DNA of 64,000 nucleotides, taken from NCBI GenBank assembly GCA_958496175.1, contig OY292274.1, positions 34,325,482 through 34,389,481 of the forward strand. Reading direction: 5' to 3'. The number at the start of each line of letters is the position of its first letter. Position 1 is the stretch's first letter. A program made the position numbers and the translations under genes. This stretch comes from Sisyra terminalis (lineage: Eukaryota > Arthropoda > Insecta > Neuroptera > Sisyridae). Positions 13,071 through 24,479 of this stretch are shown in pieces. The notes beneath the pieces were generated by a model. It was not told the origin of the DNA and did no database searches. It was given only the letters and a program-made list of their open reading frames with translations.

Positions 13071-13825
13071 TTATATATAACTATGCAACATATTGTCCTC
13101 ATTTTTACAGATAATTTGAAAATTGCAGTTCTTAATTGCACTGCAATTATTTGTATCTAAAATTTTTGTCTTCAAAAGTTTAATTACCAATTGCATCTAT
13201 CTATTATTATAAAGAGGAAAGATTTGATTGTTTGTTTGCTTTGAATAGTCTCCGAAATTACTTGACCGAGTTGAAAACTTTTTTCACTGTTAGGAAGCTA
13301 CATTCTTTCCGGTGAACATGGGCTATATTAAATTTTCAAAAAAGTTAAGGATCCATACTAAAACTCCAATAATGTAACCCAAGGTCTGAAAAAAATTACC
13401 AAAAAACATTGTTTTATCGCGTGCGCTGCGAAAACTATTGGTTATAGACAAAATAATGTAGTACGATTTTGTAGAACATATCATTATCTACAAAAAATAA
13501 AGCGACAGCATATGTCTAACTATTATAGTTATGTCACAATAAGTGTTTTTTCATTTTAAAAAAATTACATAAATGCCACCGTTAAAAAAGCTCTTTTATT
13601 TATACTTTGGGATTAATCCTTATCAAAATAAATGACTTCATATTTAAGTTTGCTTCAATACCATTATATAACTTTTTGAGTTATTCAATTTGAACTTTCC
13701 ATTCGAAAGATATCACAAGTTTAAAAATGTTAGTTATTTGAAAAATGAAAAATGTTAAAATACAAAAACGTGCCTTTTTGAAATAAATGTTTTTATACAC
13801 AATAAACACTAATTTGAATTAAACG

Positions 13826-13905
13826 TTCATAGCACACTCGCTTACGTATCCGAATTTCTAATGTTCACTATAAAAGAGACGTGGGTTCGGTTCCTGAAGT
13901 AATCT
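13826..13905 (+). ncRNA. tRNA-like sequence, degraded
   Basis: CACACTCGCTTACGTATCC, followed by GTGGGTTCGGTTCCTG, resembles the anticodon arm and T-arm (B box) of a tRNA-derived SINE. The acceptor stem is not formed. It lies inside the second Helitron. Confidence 0.35.
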
Positions 13906-14269
13906 TTTTTTATTTTTTTTTTACAAAATTGTTGAAAATAAATCCTTAGGGTTACTCAATAAGGTAATATTAACTAAAAAAATAACAGAAGTAGTAAAAA
14001 ACATAATTATATTAATAAAGCTTAAAGTGAATACGGTTTTAAACCGTGCATACATAAAATCGTGTAATTATATATCTCCTCTGCCAGATGAAATTTCAAT
14101 ATTGGGTGTTATTCCTTATAAGAAGTAGGCATGTGAAAAGATTTTTTTTTTTGATAATTTCTTCCCCTAAAAGAGTGAATTGGGGTGATAAAGTTTCTTT
14201 GAGAAAATGTAAAGATAATCAACAATCGAAATTTTGAATTTACTAAGAGTAATTAATAAATAAATAATT

Positions 14270-15120
14270 AATTAATAATAAATTTCTGTTTTTGTTATAT
14301 AATTTTAACTACAGCATTTTAAATAACGTCATTTCACTTAATTAGTATGAAAATTTAGGTAGTAGGTACTTATACCAAATACCATAGAGGCGGTTTTTAA
14401 TTTTTGTTTGTTTTTCAACAATCAAACTTTTTAAAATCCAATTTTTATGAACCAATGATTGTGACCTGGAGCAATGATATATTCTGCTGAAAAGCATTGA
14501 GGAAGCAATTTTTTGTGATATATTTCATTATCATCAATAAATATATAAAATCTTCCAAACTAACTTTTCTTCGGTTTTTAGAACAATTTTAAAACCAATT
14601 ATTGTTACTGAATATAAATAAAATATTCGATTTTACTTCCACGCTTTCCACCTATTTCCAATAATTTTGTATGTACAACGTCCAAATGTGCGAAATCGAA
14701 TTGTTTTTTAATAATAACTAAAATATAGGTCATATTTTTTTCGTTTTACATTGTATTTTCAAATATAATTGCATATTTGTGTCGATGAAATTTGGAAAGT
14801 GTTTTCCTTATAGAATTCCGTTATATAATAAGAAAGGGTTTTCGATAATTCCCCCCACTAAAAGAGTGAAAAAAGGGTGGCAAGTTTATGCGGCATAACG
14901 TCTAATAAACAATCGAAATTTCAAATTTCATAATCAAAATCCGTTAAAGAAGAAACATTATTACTGCTAGGTATAAAACAAACTTGGTTTATTATTAGAA
15001 ACAAAAACTTGGGGTCTGCTTAAAAATTTAAACTGATAAATGTATCTGAAAAAGGTTAAGTTTAAAAATGAGCTTTAAGTTTTTTGACTTTCACATATTG
15101 TAAACCTGAAAATCTGAAAT
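14270..15120 (-). mobile_element. Inverted internal copy (B) of the Helitron A/C family
   Basis: The reverse complement matches 22442-23300 almost throughout, including the CTTGGGGTCTGCTT / AAGCGGACCCTAAG block and the TTCCACGCTTTCCACCTATT / AATAGGTGGAAAGCGTGGAA block. Both Helitron termini are absent, so it is a fragment carried within the second-family element. Confidence 0.75.
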
Positions 15121-16052
15121 AATTACATTAGTGAGCGAGTACCCTTTGAAATTCGGTGAACTAAAAGAAAATACTGACGTTTTTACAGTAAGCCATAGTG
15201 ATAAAAGAAATTTAAAATGCTCTTCTAGATCAAACGACATACACCAAATCGTTTATGGTGAACTCTAGACTATCCAATATGGTTTAATTGTATAGTTGAA
15301 ATTTAGATAATTAATAATAATTTTATAGATACATAATGCTTATACTTGATTATACCATTATTATACCATTGTACAAATTTCAATTTCGCGGTTATGTTGT
15401 ACATTGCAATAGTATAATAGTTTTTGGAAAAAGGTTCATTCGAGAGTTGAAACAGTGAGATGGGATTCCTACTAATATTCAAAAATCTAGACTATTAACT
15501 TCTGTTATTTTGACGCGAGTATTTGGATACTTTTCGACTTTTTTTAAGTTATAATTTAGACCGATTTTATTGAACTTGGCGACAGTTTTTATTTATGTAT
15601 AGATGCTGATTGATTTATGAATTATTTGGTTCACTGTTGGTATACCAACCGTAGGTATACGCAATAGACATACTCTTTTTAAATATTTATAAATATTTTT
15701 TGAAGTTTAATTGATCATTATATACAACTATTTTATTCTAAGTAACAGTTTATTAAATATGTCTTTTTAAAGTTGACAAAATAGTGTTTTTAAGTATGAT
15801 TATGTTTTTCGTAAAACAAATAAGAAAAATGAAAATTTTCATATACTACTACAAATAGCAAATCTAAAAAGGAAATATAATCTACACCTACGTTACGCAG
15901 ACGAAGTTGCGGGGATCAGCTAGTATAAAATAAAGATATTATCGTGAAATTTGGACAATTTGAAACTTATTAATAAATTAGCAATTAAAGAAAACACAAA
16001 TTTTGAAAAAAAATCAAGTAATTAAAGACTAATTGTCTGATATATACCACAT

Positions 16053-16247
16053 ATCTACATCAGCATTTCTTAGCCTTTTTCAATCCACGGACCCCTAAGG
16101 AAATTCAAAGCAATTTCAAGACCCCGTTAATAACAGAAATAGTAATCATTTTGACACATTTATTTTACTACAAATAAAAAACTCTCTTCGTTCATTAGAC
16201 TGCGAACCCCCAGAGTGGACCCCAGGTAAAGAAACACTGATCTACAT
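16053..16247. mobile_element. Short hAT MITE with intact 8-bp target duplication
   Basis: ATCTACAT flanks both sides (16053-16060, 16240-16247) of a 179-bp element beginning CAGCATTTCTTAGCC and ending GGTAAAGAAACACTG. Paired GGACCCC / GGACCCC-type blocks lie near the ends. Confidence 0.88.
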
Positions 16248-16283
16248 TACTGTAAATAATTGATATCGAATAATTATCTTGAT

Positions 16284-16345
16284 CAGCGGTGACCAACCCG
16301 CGAGTCGCATTAGGCCTGCCTTGTTTCAGTTCCGTGAGAATAGTC
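16284..16345. mobile_element. hAT-type terminal fragment
   Basis: CAGCGGTGACCAACCCGCGA, followed by a GC-rich stretch, matches the style of hAT/MITE ends (CAGNGGTGNCCAACC). No matching right end was found before the jockey poly(A), so the rest is lost. Confidence 0.45.
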
Positions 16346-16434
16346 ATACTTTTTCTAAATATATCTAAATATATTTTCTAATAGCCAAAATGATAAAAAC
16401 CAATAAATTAAAAATGTCTTAAATTTAATATGGA

Positions 16435-16673
16435 GATTTTTTTTTTTATTCTAAATTGTTTTTATTACTATCTATATACATACAAAGAATACAATAAGTA
16501 ATGAGCTCGCATTGGGGTATTCAACTGTGACCAAAGCTACAGTTCAACCCGTAGCCAGATCACAGCTACGACTTGTCACCTGTGTGGAGGAACCAACCAA
16601 TGTTGGAACTCCAAATTAAATGTTATTATTTAATAGGTCCCGAGGCCATCGTCGTTTTAATCGACGTGGAGGA
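16435..16673 (-). mobile_element. 3'UTR and poly(A) end of the jockey element
   Basis: Between the ORF stop and a run of T at about 16,438-16,450 (poly(A) on the minus strand) lies about 220 bp of moderately GC-rich sequence, fitting the element's 3' tail. Target duplications were not identified. Confidence 0.5.
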
Positions 16674-19025
16674 TTACTGGGATGTTGTGTGGAGGAAAGA
16701 CTTTGAGCATTGGGGAGCTTTGGGGTTGGGATGGTAGGCAAGATTATTGTGGACATTTTGAAATCGGTTTTGGATTAATTTTGAAACAAAGGGAATTCCG
16801 AGGTCGTTATGTATGACCTCATTTTTTACATAATAAGGAGCATTTAGGATTTGACGGAGTACTTTTGATTGTAGGGATTGGATGCGTTGGATATTGGATG
16901 GTTTGGCAGAACCCCAAAGTTCTGCTCCGTAAGTCCAAATAGGCTGTAGCAATGCCTTATATATAGTCAGTTTATTTTTTGTGCTAATTGTAGAAGTCGG
17001 TCCTAGTAGTCTACGTAGTAGTCCGTATCGTTTATTTAATTCTTGTCTTTTTTGTTTTACGTGGGTAGCCCATGTAAGGTGATTATCTAAGTAAAACCCT
17101 AAATATCGTACGTTAGTAGCAGTTGGTATTTGTTTGTGGTCTATGTAAATTGTTGGGTTAGTCAAACGTCTAAGTGTAAATGTAGTGATTACACATTTGT
17201 CTTCGTTAATTTTAATTCTCCATTTCTGACACCATTTCGAAACGAAGTCAAGGTGGTGCTGCATTGTACTGGAAGCTTTTTCAGGATTAAGATCCGTGGC
17301 CAAGATAGCTGCGTCGTCAGCGTAGGTGGATATGAAAGTATGTGGGTGAGTCGGAATGTCAGCAGTGTATATGTTATATAGGATAGGACCAAGGATACTT
17401 CCTTGGGAGACACCTGCATTAATTGGAATTATAGGTGAATAATCGACACCACTTCGCACTCTGAAGCTACGATCCAAAAGGTAAGATTGGAGAAGAAGAA
17501 AGTATTGGGATGGAAGAATAAGTTTTAATTTGAATAACAAACCGGGGTGCCACACACGATCGAAAGCCTGTGCCACGTCTAAGAAAGCCCCGATACATAC
17601 GGATTTTGTTTCCAGCGCCGCCGATATTGTGTCCACGACTCTAAAGCATTGTTGAATGGCTGAATGTGAAGAACGAAACCCAAACTGATGAGATGGGATA
17701 ATGTTTTTGGATTCCAAATGGGGAAGGATTCTTTTCAGCAGAAGGCGTTCAAAGATTTTTGACAATAAAGGAAGAAGGCTGATGGGTCTCTAGGATGAAG
17801 GATTTGTTAATGTCTTACCCGGTTTAGGGACCATAATTATTGTGGAATGTTTCCATTTTACAGGGTAGAAGGATGTTCTCAAAATTGAATTATAGATAGA
17901 AGTAATAAAAATAATGGCTTTACGAGGAAGATTATGGCGGAGAATTATGTCCGTAATTAAGTCATGGCCCGGTGATTTTTTTGTTGGAGCACGGGTTATA
18001 TTGGATTTAACTTCCGAAGGGCTTATGAAGTTTTCGGGTAGTTCCAGAGGGAGAGATGTCTGGAGATAATACATTACATGAATTTCATGGTGTGGATCAG
18101 TGATTTCGGGATGAGGGGTGAAGGTTTTCCCAAGTAATTCGGCGAATATTGCGAACCTTTCATGGTCACTCCTGGCCCAGCTACCGCCTTCCCCACGAAT
18201 TGGAGAAGGGACACTACGAAAACCCACAATCTTTTTAGTAGCCCGCCATAGCGAATTGTCCTCAAAGGATAAGGATGATAGATATTTGGAATAATTGGAA
18301 GATCGATATCTTGCAAGTTGGGAACGAAGTAGAGAACAAAGGCTGTTAAGTATCGTCTTGTCGGGTGGATATCTGGTTTGTTGCCACCTGCGCCTCGCCG
18401 CTCGCTTTGCATAGATTGTTTTTACGATATGGTCTGGGAGTTGTTCTTTGATAGGTAGAGGATTGGGTTTCGGAGGAGAGCATGCCTGCTTACATGCCTC
18501 TTGGATGCGGACGGTGAGAGTTTCCACCGCAGTATCAATTTCATTAGGGGTTTTTAGGGATATCTTTAAGTCTAAAGAGGAGTTGAGGAAACCCTGAAAT
18601 TTGTTCCAATCCATGGGTCCCGTAATTAAGGAGGGAGTTTTTGGTTTCAGAATAGGTTGCATGTCAAGTGTTAGGAGAACAGGTGAATGATCCGACGATA
18701 GATCTGCCAAGCATTCCACAAAGGAGTGCACAGCACCCAGTCCCGAGGTAACAAAAAAATCCACCACATCAGGAGCCCTGGTCGGATCAGTAGGCCAGTA
18801 GGTAGGTTGATTTGGGGAAAGGGTAAGGTAATGATTTAAGAGGATGTGATTATGCAGTAGGCGGCCACGGGAGTTAGTTCTGATGCTGCCCCAAAATGAA
18901 TGCTTGGCATTAAAGTCCCCACCTGCAACAAATCGACCACCAAGACAGTTGAAGAGTAAGTCTAGGTGATGAGGATATATTATATTTGACGGAGAACAAT
19001 ACACTAGCTTGTTGAGATTCATCAA
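16674..19025 (-). pseudogene. Jockey-clade non-LTR retrotransposon ORF2, 5'-truncated, one in-frame stop
   Basis: One reading frame of 784 codons. The first part (from 19025) is the rear half of an apurinic-type endonuclease (GGDFNAKHSFWG, DVVDFF, SSDHSPV). The reverse transcriptase follows: fingers (KKSPGHD), FLDVAQAFDRVWHPGLLFKL, the GVSQGSILGP motif, the YADDAA catalytic box, and the thumb (VRYLGFYLDNHLTWATHV). The frame is broken once, by TAG at 17790-17792 where a Tyr codon is expected before the conserved RPISLL segment; the frame resumes at once, so this is a single nonsense change. The endonuclease N-terminus and ORF1 are missing, as expected for 5' truncation during target-primed insertion. 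No RNase H is seen, as in jockey elements. Apart from the stop, the element is well preserved and so fairly young. Confidence 0.92.
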
Positions 19026-19044
19026 GAGTGTACTACGCCACTAC

Positions 19045-19446
19045 TAGGGTTACCACCTGTACTTTATAATAAAGAATTGTGCATTATTTAGGGTAATTGT
19101 ACTCTATACTTTATAAGAAAAATAAGATACGCGAAAATACTTTGTTTAGCTCAATTTGATATCTCTGGAATCCATTTTACGAATAATATACAAAAAAGGT
19201 TGGTTGAAAGAATTTTTGTGTAAAATGGAAATGAAAATTAATTTAAATGTAGACTGTACATATGCTGAACAGCAGTTTAACAATGATAATAAATTACTTA
19301 TTAAAAGTTGCTAAAAGTAATGCGAAATATGTATTTAAGCAAAGTGAAAAAGTAAAATAAATCGTACTTTATTTTGACATAATGTACTTTTTTTCTATCT
19401 TCAATAACCAATATACTTTATTTGCCCAAAAAAAGTGGAAATCCTA
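19045..19446. mobile_element. Likely hAT-like MITE beside the jockey 5' end
   Basis: The left end is TAGGGTTACCACCTGTACTT and the reverse-complemented right end is TAGGATTTCCACTTTT, an imperfect inverted repeat about 400 bp apart. Both ends carry nearby CTTTATAATAAAG / ATAAAGTATA blocks. No clear target duplication was found. It starts only about 20 bp from the truncated jockey 5' end. Confidence 0.5.
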
Positions 19447-20033
19447 GAGTTTTATTAAATAAATTTTAACCATTCAATAAAAATAAAATAAATTTCAAAA
19501 TATCATTGTTTCAATAATCATTAAGACGTTTAATTTAAAATGAATTTTTAAATCTTATTGTTTCAATCAATTTTACAGTAGATGAGAAACAAAACATATT
19601 TTAATTATTACTTTACGACACTTACTTTACATTACTCGGTAAATTAATCGTTGAGGAAAAATCAAACCATAATCTTTTTCCGTTTGCATTTTTTTCAAGT
19701 TGTATGAAGCATATTTTGAATTTCCAATAATTATTTTCTGCGATTTCGAATCGCTTTGCGATGATAGAATCTATTGTCCATTTTCTATGATGGCAGTAAA
19801 TGTTTTAACGACAAACATAAAGGCTACCAACATGTGCTAAGCATTGCGGATTCTACTTCACCCAAAAATCAATAAGAATAAATAATAGTAAGGTATTGAA
19901 AACTTTAAGTAATAATGTATAACAAACCTAGGTAAGCCGTTTCACAGAAAATATCTGAATTATGTTTTATTAGATTCACTTGTAGTTGCGTTTAATCACT
20001 CAATCTAACTAACTTTAAATTGCATTTATTTTT

Positions 20034-20687
20034 TGGAGTTTACCCCTTAAGAATCGATTTTCATATAAGGCGCCCAGTATGAAAAAATATGAATAGTAAA
20101 ATACAGTCATCGAATGACCTCGTTACGTTTTTGGTGCGCAACCTATTGTGCGCACCTTTCACTTTTTCAGTAGTGTGTGTGCATTACTTGTATACTTGAG
20201 TGCAGCTGATGTACACAGAGTAAGCTGCGAGGCATGTAAGTATGTATATATAAGTGTATATACATACTATACATATATGTTATATTTATGGCGGGGTGGC
20301 TGTTGCGTTTGAATCGGATGGTGGCGATTATATCGCCATCTAGCGTAGCCGTCGTCACCTAGTGGATCGGGAACACTCGGAAGGGAACGGGAGGGTCGGA
20401 GGGTCCGACCGAAGAGAGGCATTCGAGTTTGGACAAGCAAACGGTGACGACGTATTCGCTGTCCGATCTTTAAACGCGCGCCTTTTTGATTTTTAAATCT
20501 CCATCAAGAAAATGAAATAAAAGAAAATCTTCTTTTATGGCATAAAAAATAAAACAAAAATATATACATTCTTTAAGGATTATCATGAATGCGTTTATTT
20601 ACCCTTTGATATGATATCGCTTTTTAGTCTAATAATTTTTTTTTCTTTGCCTGTTCAAAGACAATCGTACTTAAGGAGTAAACTCCA
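20034..20687. mobile_element. TIR-bounded 650-bp segment containing a GC-rich island
   Basis: TGGAGTTTACCCCTTAAG at 20034-20051 is matched by its near-exact inverse (CTTAAGGAGTAAACTCCA) at 20670-20687; similarity continues weakly inward (AATCGATT / TACGATT). No target duplication was found and the superfamily is unknown. Inside are an 8-bp-arm hairpin (GGTGCGCA ... TGCGCACC, 20133-20156) and a GC-rich island at about 20,285-20,490. Confidence 0.5.
20335..20365 (+). promoter_or_regulatory. Two CTCF-like motifs in tandem
   Basis: GCCATCTAGCGT (20335-20346) and GTCACCTAGTGG (20354-20365) match 10 and 11 of 12 positions of the CTCF core GCCMYCTRSTGG, in the same orientation, 19 bp apart. A perfect 7-bp-arm hairpin TGGCGAT-TAT-ATCGCCA (20322-20338) overlaps the first. 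Binding is inference from the motif alone. Confidence 0.35.
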
Positions 20688-20932
20688 GTCGTGCGTCGGA
20701 GCTGACACACAATTTTTTAATAACTGTTTTAAACAATTTGTCCTTGTTGCTTGGATAATTTAAATGTACATGATGAGTTAATTACAATTGACGCTGACAG
20801 GGGTCATTAAAATTCAAAATTTAAAAAAAAAAATATATTTTTGTTCAATTGTCAACAACAGTGGTTGTAATCAGTGGGGGTAATAATAATCAGGGAGGTT
20901 GTAATACTCTTAATCTCGTAATACTTATTGTT

Positions 20933-21352
20933 ACGTTTTTGACTTTTATTTGTATTTGACGGATTCGTTTGAATTGTATTTCAGGACATACAACAATAAC
21001 AAATTTATTTATAACACAAACGTTTATTTATTTCACTACAAACAATAATTTATTTATTTACAACAATCGTTTATTTCACTGTTTAACTTCTAACTGACTG
21101 TTTTTAACTGTTTGATAACTGATTTATGACTAATTCACCAACAATAACTGATGATCCTCCTCCTGCGGTCAACATCTTTTATAGTGGCTGAGACATGCTA
21201 TTCGATTATTCAACCTGCAGATTTTTTCATTTCGAGCACATTCTACCCTAATTTTATCACCTTTTTTCTCTTTTAAATCAAAAATATCCAAAAAAAAACA
21301 TCTACAATCTAGATTGGTGATCGCAATTACGTGGCACGCTTCGAAATTACAG
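20933..21352 (-). mobile_element. Probable solo LTR, minus orientation
   Basis: Read on the minus strand it starts TGTCTGTAATTTCG, has a TATA-like CTATAAAAG (21184-21176), several AATAAA signals in the last 150 bp, and ends AAAACGTAACA. This is the layout of a retrotransposon LTR (TG...CA, TATA, poly(A) signal). No matching 4-6-bp duplication or internal coding was found, so boundaries are uncertain. Confidence 0.4.
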
Positions 21353-21958
21353 ACACCCGTAATCAAAATCTGAAAAAAAAAATATTATTATATGTATTAT
21401 TTATTATTATTTTATGGACTAGATTCGGCACGCCGATATAATGGTGTGAGGAAAATCATCTTTTTTGGCACGATACCTAAAATCTAATTGCGACCACTGA
21501 TCTATATCATATTTCACCTCATTATGCTTTACCGATCTCTCTTAATTTATTTTAATTGTTCGGTGAGCATACAGCAGGACGTTAGATCTAAATCTTAGAC
21601 ATGTATAATTATGAATAGATTGTGAGTTACAATAAAAATTAAGTAAATAATAAACCATATATGATAAGGAATTATATAAACTTTCAGCAAGAATTGTGTT
21701 ACTCTCTTTACATATTGAAATTCATATGAATTCATTGATAAACAGATCAGTGTATAAAGTCTAGATTTTCGGCACCGGCTTCTGAGCTATGTTTTACTTT
21801 TACGTTGGTAAAAGTTAAACTAATATCAAAACATAATGTAACTGTGATTTTTAACTTTACTTGATAAAATTTAAGAAAAATGTATTTAAAAATGCAAAAA
21901 AAAATCTCTTATTGATCCGACATTAAAATAACGTCAAAATACTAAATCTCAAAATCTC

Positions 21959-22110
21959 ACCTCCTGGTGACCGAGTGGTCGAGGCGCCCGCTCTAAGACT
22001 GGTACGTGTTGAGTTCGAATCTCGTAGTAAGCAAATTGTCGATATTTCTCGATTTACAGATTTTTATTAATCGTAGAGTCACTGAAGATCTTAGTAGGTA
22101 TAATAAAGGT
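21959..22110 (+). mobile_element. tRNA-derived SINE, copy 1
   Basis: The head (about 21963-22034) has an A box TGACCGAGTGG and a B box GAGTTCGAATCT, spaced like a Ser/Leu-type tRNA with variable arm, but the acceptor stem does not pair. The tail (TCGTAGAGTCACTGAAGATCTTAG) matches the body of the element at 39,809. Confidence 0.65.
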
Positions 22111-22313
22111 ATGTCAAAAATTGTGTAAGCTATTACTGTTTCTATGGTAGCCGCTTAGTGATCTGTTTATATCTCGGTTTCAATAGGCATACTGATGTGT
22201 ACTGTGACGTCACATCAGATCCATAAGCACACTTATCGTTCTCGGACTCGCATTTGCCCATGGAAAATATTTTTTTTTCTGTTAAAATACAAGTTTTTCG
22301 TTACTTCTTTTTT

Positions 22314-23496
22314 TCATAACATATATATAAATTGGCTATCTTGCCGTGCGTCCGCTCTGTTACCTCCACTTACGCATTCAAAATGTTGGTAGAGGTACTC
22401 ACTCACTAATATATTTATTTGTGAATACGTATTTCGGATTTTCAGGTTTACAACATGTGAAAGCCAAAAAACATAATGCTCACTTATAAACTTAACTTAA
22501 TCTTTTCAGATATATCTACTTACCTGAGTTTAAATTTTTAAGCGGACCCTAAGTTTTTGTTTCTTATAATAAATCAGCTTTGGTTTAAGCACTAATAATT
22601 ATATAATATATTAAGCACTAATAACGTTTCGCTTTTAACGGACTTTGATTGATTATTAAATTTGAAATTTCGATTGTTTATTAAATGTTATCCCGTACAA
22701 ACTTTGCTACCATTTTTCACTCTTTTAGGAGAGGAATTTTCAAAAACCGTTTCTTATTATATATCTGCATCGTATTAAGAAAACACTTTTCAAATTTCAT
22801 CGACACAAATGTGCACTTATATTTGAAAACACAATGTAAAACGAGAAAAAATAATGGTCTACTTTATGTTAATTAACATGATTAAAAACGTTGGATGAAA
22901 ATTTTTATTCAACGCTAAAAAGCAATTCGATTTTGCACATTTGGACGTTGTACATACAAAATTATCGGAAATAGGTGGAAAGCGTGGAAGTAAATTCGAA
23001 TATTTTATTTATTTTCAATAACAATAGTTGGTTTTCAAATTGTTCTAAATACCGACGAAAAGTTAGTATGGAAGAATTTATATTTGAATTGACAGTGAAA
23101 TATATGGCAAAAAATTGCTACCTTAATGCTTTTCAGCCGATTATATAATTACTATAGATCACAACCATTGGTTCATAAAAAAATAGATTTTAAAAAAGTT
23201 TGATTGTTGAAAAACGAACCAAAATTTAAAATCGCCAATTTGGTATAAGTACTACATAAGTATTAAAATTTCATACTAATTTAGTGAAATGATGTTATTT
23301 AAAATGGTGTTATTAAAATGATATAAAAAAACACATATTTTATTGCTTAATATTATTTTAGATAAACTTTATTGTATTAACAACACTCTGGTTATTAAAT
23401 TTAAAATTTCGATTGTTGATTAACTCTACATTATCTCATATTAAACATTTTATTGAGATAAAACCTTTAGTGGTAAATGAAACGGGCAACTACTAG
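22314..23496 (+). mobile_element. Non-autonomous Helitron, copy C (longest of its family)
   Basis: 5' TCATAACATATATATAAATTGGCTATCTTG and 3' GGGCAACTACTAG before a T. It keeps the central region missing from copy A. The terminal hairpin is degenerate (TGGTAAATGAAAC). No protein coding is seen. Confidence 0.78.
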
Positions 23497-23644
23497 TTAT
23501 TCGTAATATCCTTTGTCGATTAGAAAAAAAATGTGCAGATTTATTAACATTTTTTTCCTCGCTGTTTTAGTTCGCAGTGTGTTCCAGGACAGTAAGAAAC
23601 TATGTTGAACGTACGGACGAGTGTACGCATAATGCACATATACA

Positions 23645-23728
23645 CAATGGTGATAGTAGGGGGGGGCGTGCAAAAAAAAGTTGATATTGTGCCCCCCTCA
23701 GAAAAAGTTCTGAATCCGCCCTTGTATA
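23645..23728. mobile_element. Terminal fragment of a common DNA transposon
   Basis: The minus strand reads AAGGGCGGATTCAGAACTTT, then TCTGAGGGGGGCAC and a second G-run (about 23,657-23,664). This is a familiar arthropod MITE end (AGGGGCGGATCCAGA...). Only one end is recognisable. Confidence 0.35.
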
Positions 23729-23754
23729 CACATACACATTTATAGGATACTCCT

Positions 23755-24040
23755 TTTGCTATTTTTTGGAATGATATGGATTAGCCTCCAGCTGTCGTCG
23801 TTTTGTGACTATATGCCTGTGCCAGATGAGGCACCTATCTAAGAAAACCCCGAGAAACCTAACCTTATCCTTTTGAAAAACTTGTTTGTTATTTATGTAA
23901 ATTGGAGGACATAGCCCTCTCCTGATAGTAAAAGTCACGGGGATGGACAATAGCTTCATTAATTGTGAACCTCCATTTATGGAACCATTCCTGCAAGCTG
24001 ATTAAGATGGCTAACATGTTGACATTAGTATCAGTTCCAA
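23755..24040 (-). pseudogene. Jockey-type reverse transcriptase fragment
   Basis: The minus strand reads FTIRRGLCPPIYINNKQVFQ, then KVRFLGVFLDRCLIWHRHI and KRRQLEANPY, which is the RT thumb of a jockey element. Upstream of it, in another frame, is QEWFHKWRFTINE. It is cut at both ends and frameshifted. It differs enough from the 16.7-19.0 kb copy to be a separate subfamily. Confidence 0.75.
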
Positions 24041-24294
24041 TCTAAATGGTGAGGTAAGAAATTTTTTTAGACCAATTCAAATTATGTTCGTCAATTTTGT
24101 GAGCAAATTCACTCTAGTTGATATTCAATGCTTGCTAAATATTCAATGTAGACTCTAGCCTAACTTGATAGGTTTTGTCTCTGATGTGTTTAGTATATGC
24201 AATATTTATTTTTTTTCAGCTAACACTAAAAAAATAAACTAAAATTTCGACTATTTGACACTCGAAACAGGAATATTTTTATCTAGGTATAGAA

Positions 24295-24478
24295 AAAGAT
24301 AGGTAAGCTGGGGAACTACCCGGGACACCAAACTAAAACGACGTCGAATCAAAAATAAAATTGTCTTTTTTTAGCTATTTTTCGTTTAGTTTGTAGCAAA
24401 TTTGTTTATTGTTATATAAAAGGGCGCCAACATTTGTTTTGACCGGAATGCTCAAAATCCTAGAACCAGCCCTTTATT
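24295..24478. mobile_element. Possible MITE related to the 23.65-kb fragment
   Basis: The minus strand begins AGGGCTGGTTCTAGGATTTT and carries TTGGCGCCC further in. The opposite side has GGGGAACTACCCGGGACACC. Borders and target duplication are unclear. Confidence 0.3.
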
Positions 24479-24479
24479 T

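Larger units (their letters stand above)
13200..15923 (+). mobile_element. Helitron of a second family carrying an inverted Helitron fragment
   Basis: Starts TCTATTATTATAAAGAGGAA after an A, followed by TACTTGACCGAGTTGAAAA, a 5' end common in insect Helitrons. It ends GGGGATCAGCTAG before a T. The 2.7 kb has no coding capacity. Inside lie a tRNA-like piece (13826-13905) and, at 14270-15120, an inverted copy of the copy A/C family. Only 129 bp separate it from copy A. Confidence 0.75.

Noticed and set aside
15636..15649. 14-bp perfect palindrome GTTGGTATACCAAC
   Set aside because: Short, inside Helitron sequence, and not repeated in a way that suggests function.
21963..22034. A functional Ser/Leu tRNA gene
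   Set aside because: A and B boxes are present but the acceptor stem does not pair and the T-arm is imperfect; a SINE-type body follows.
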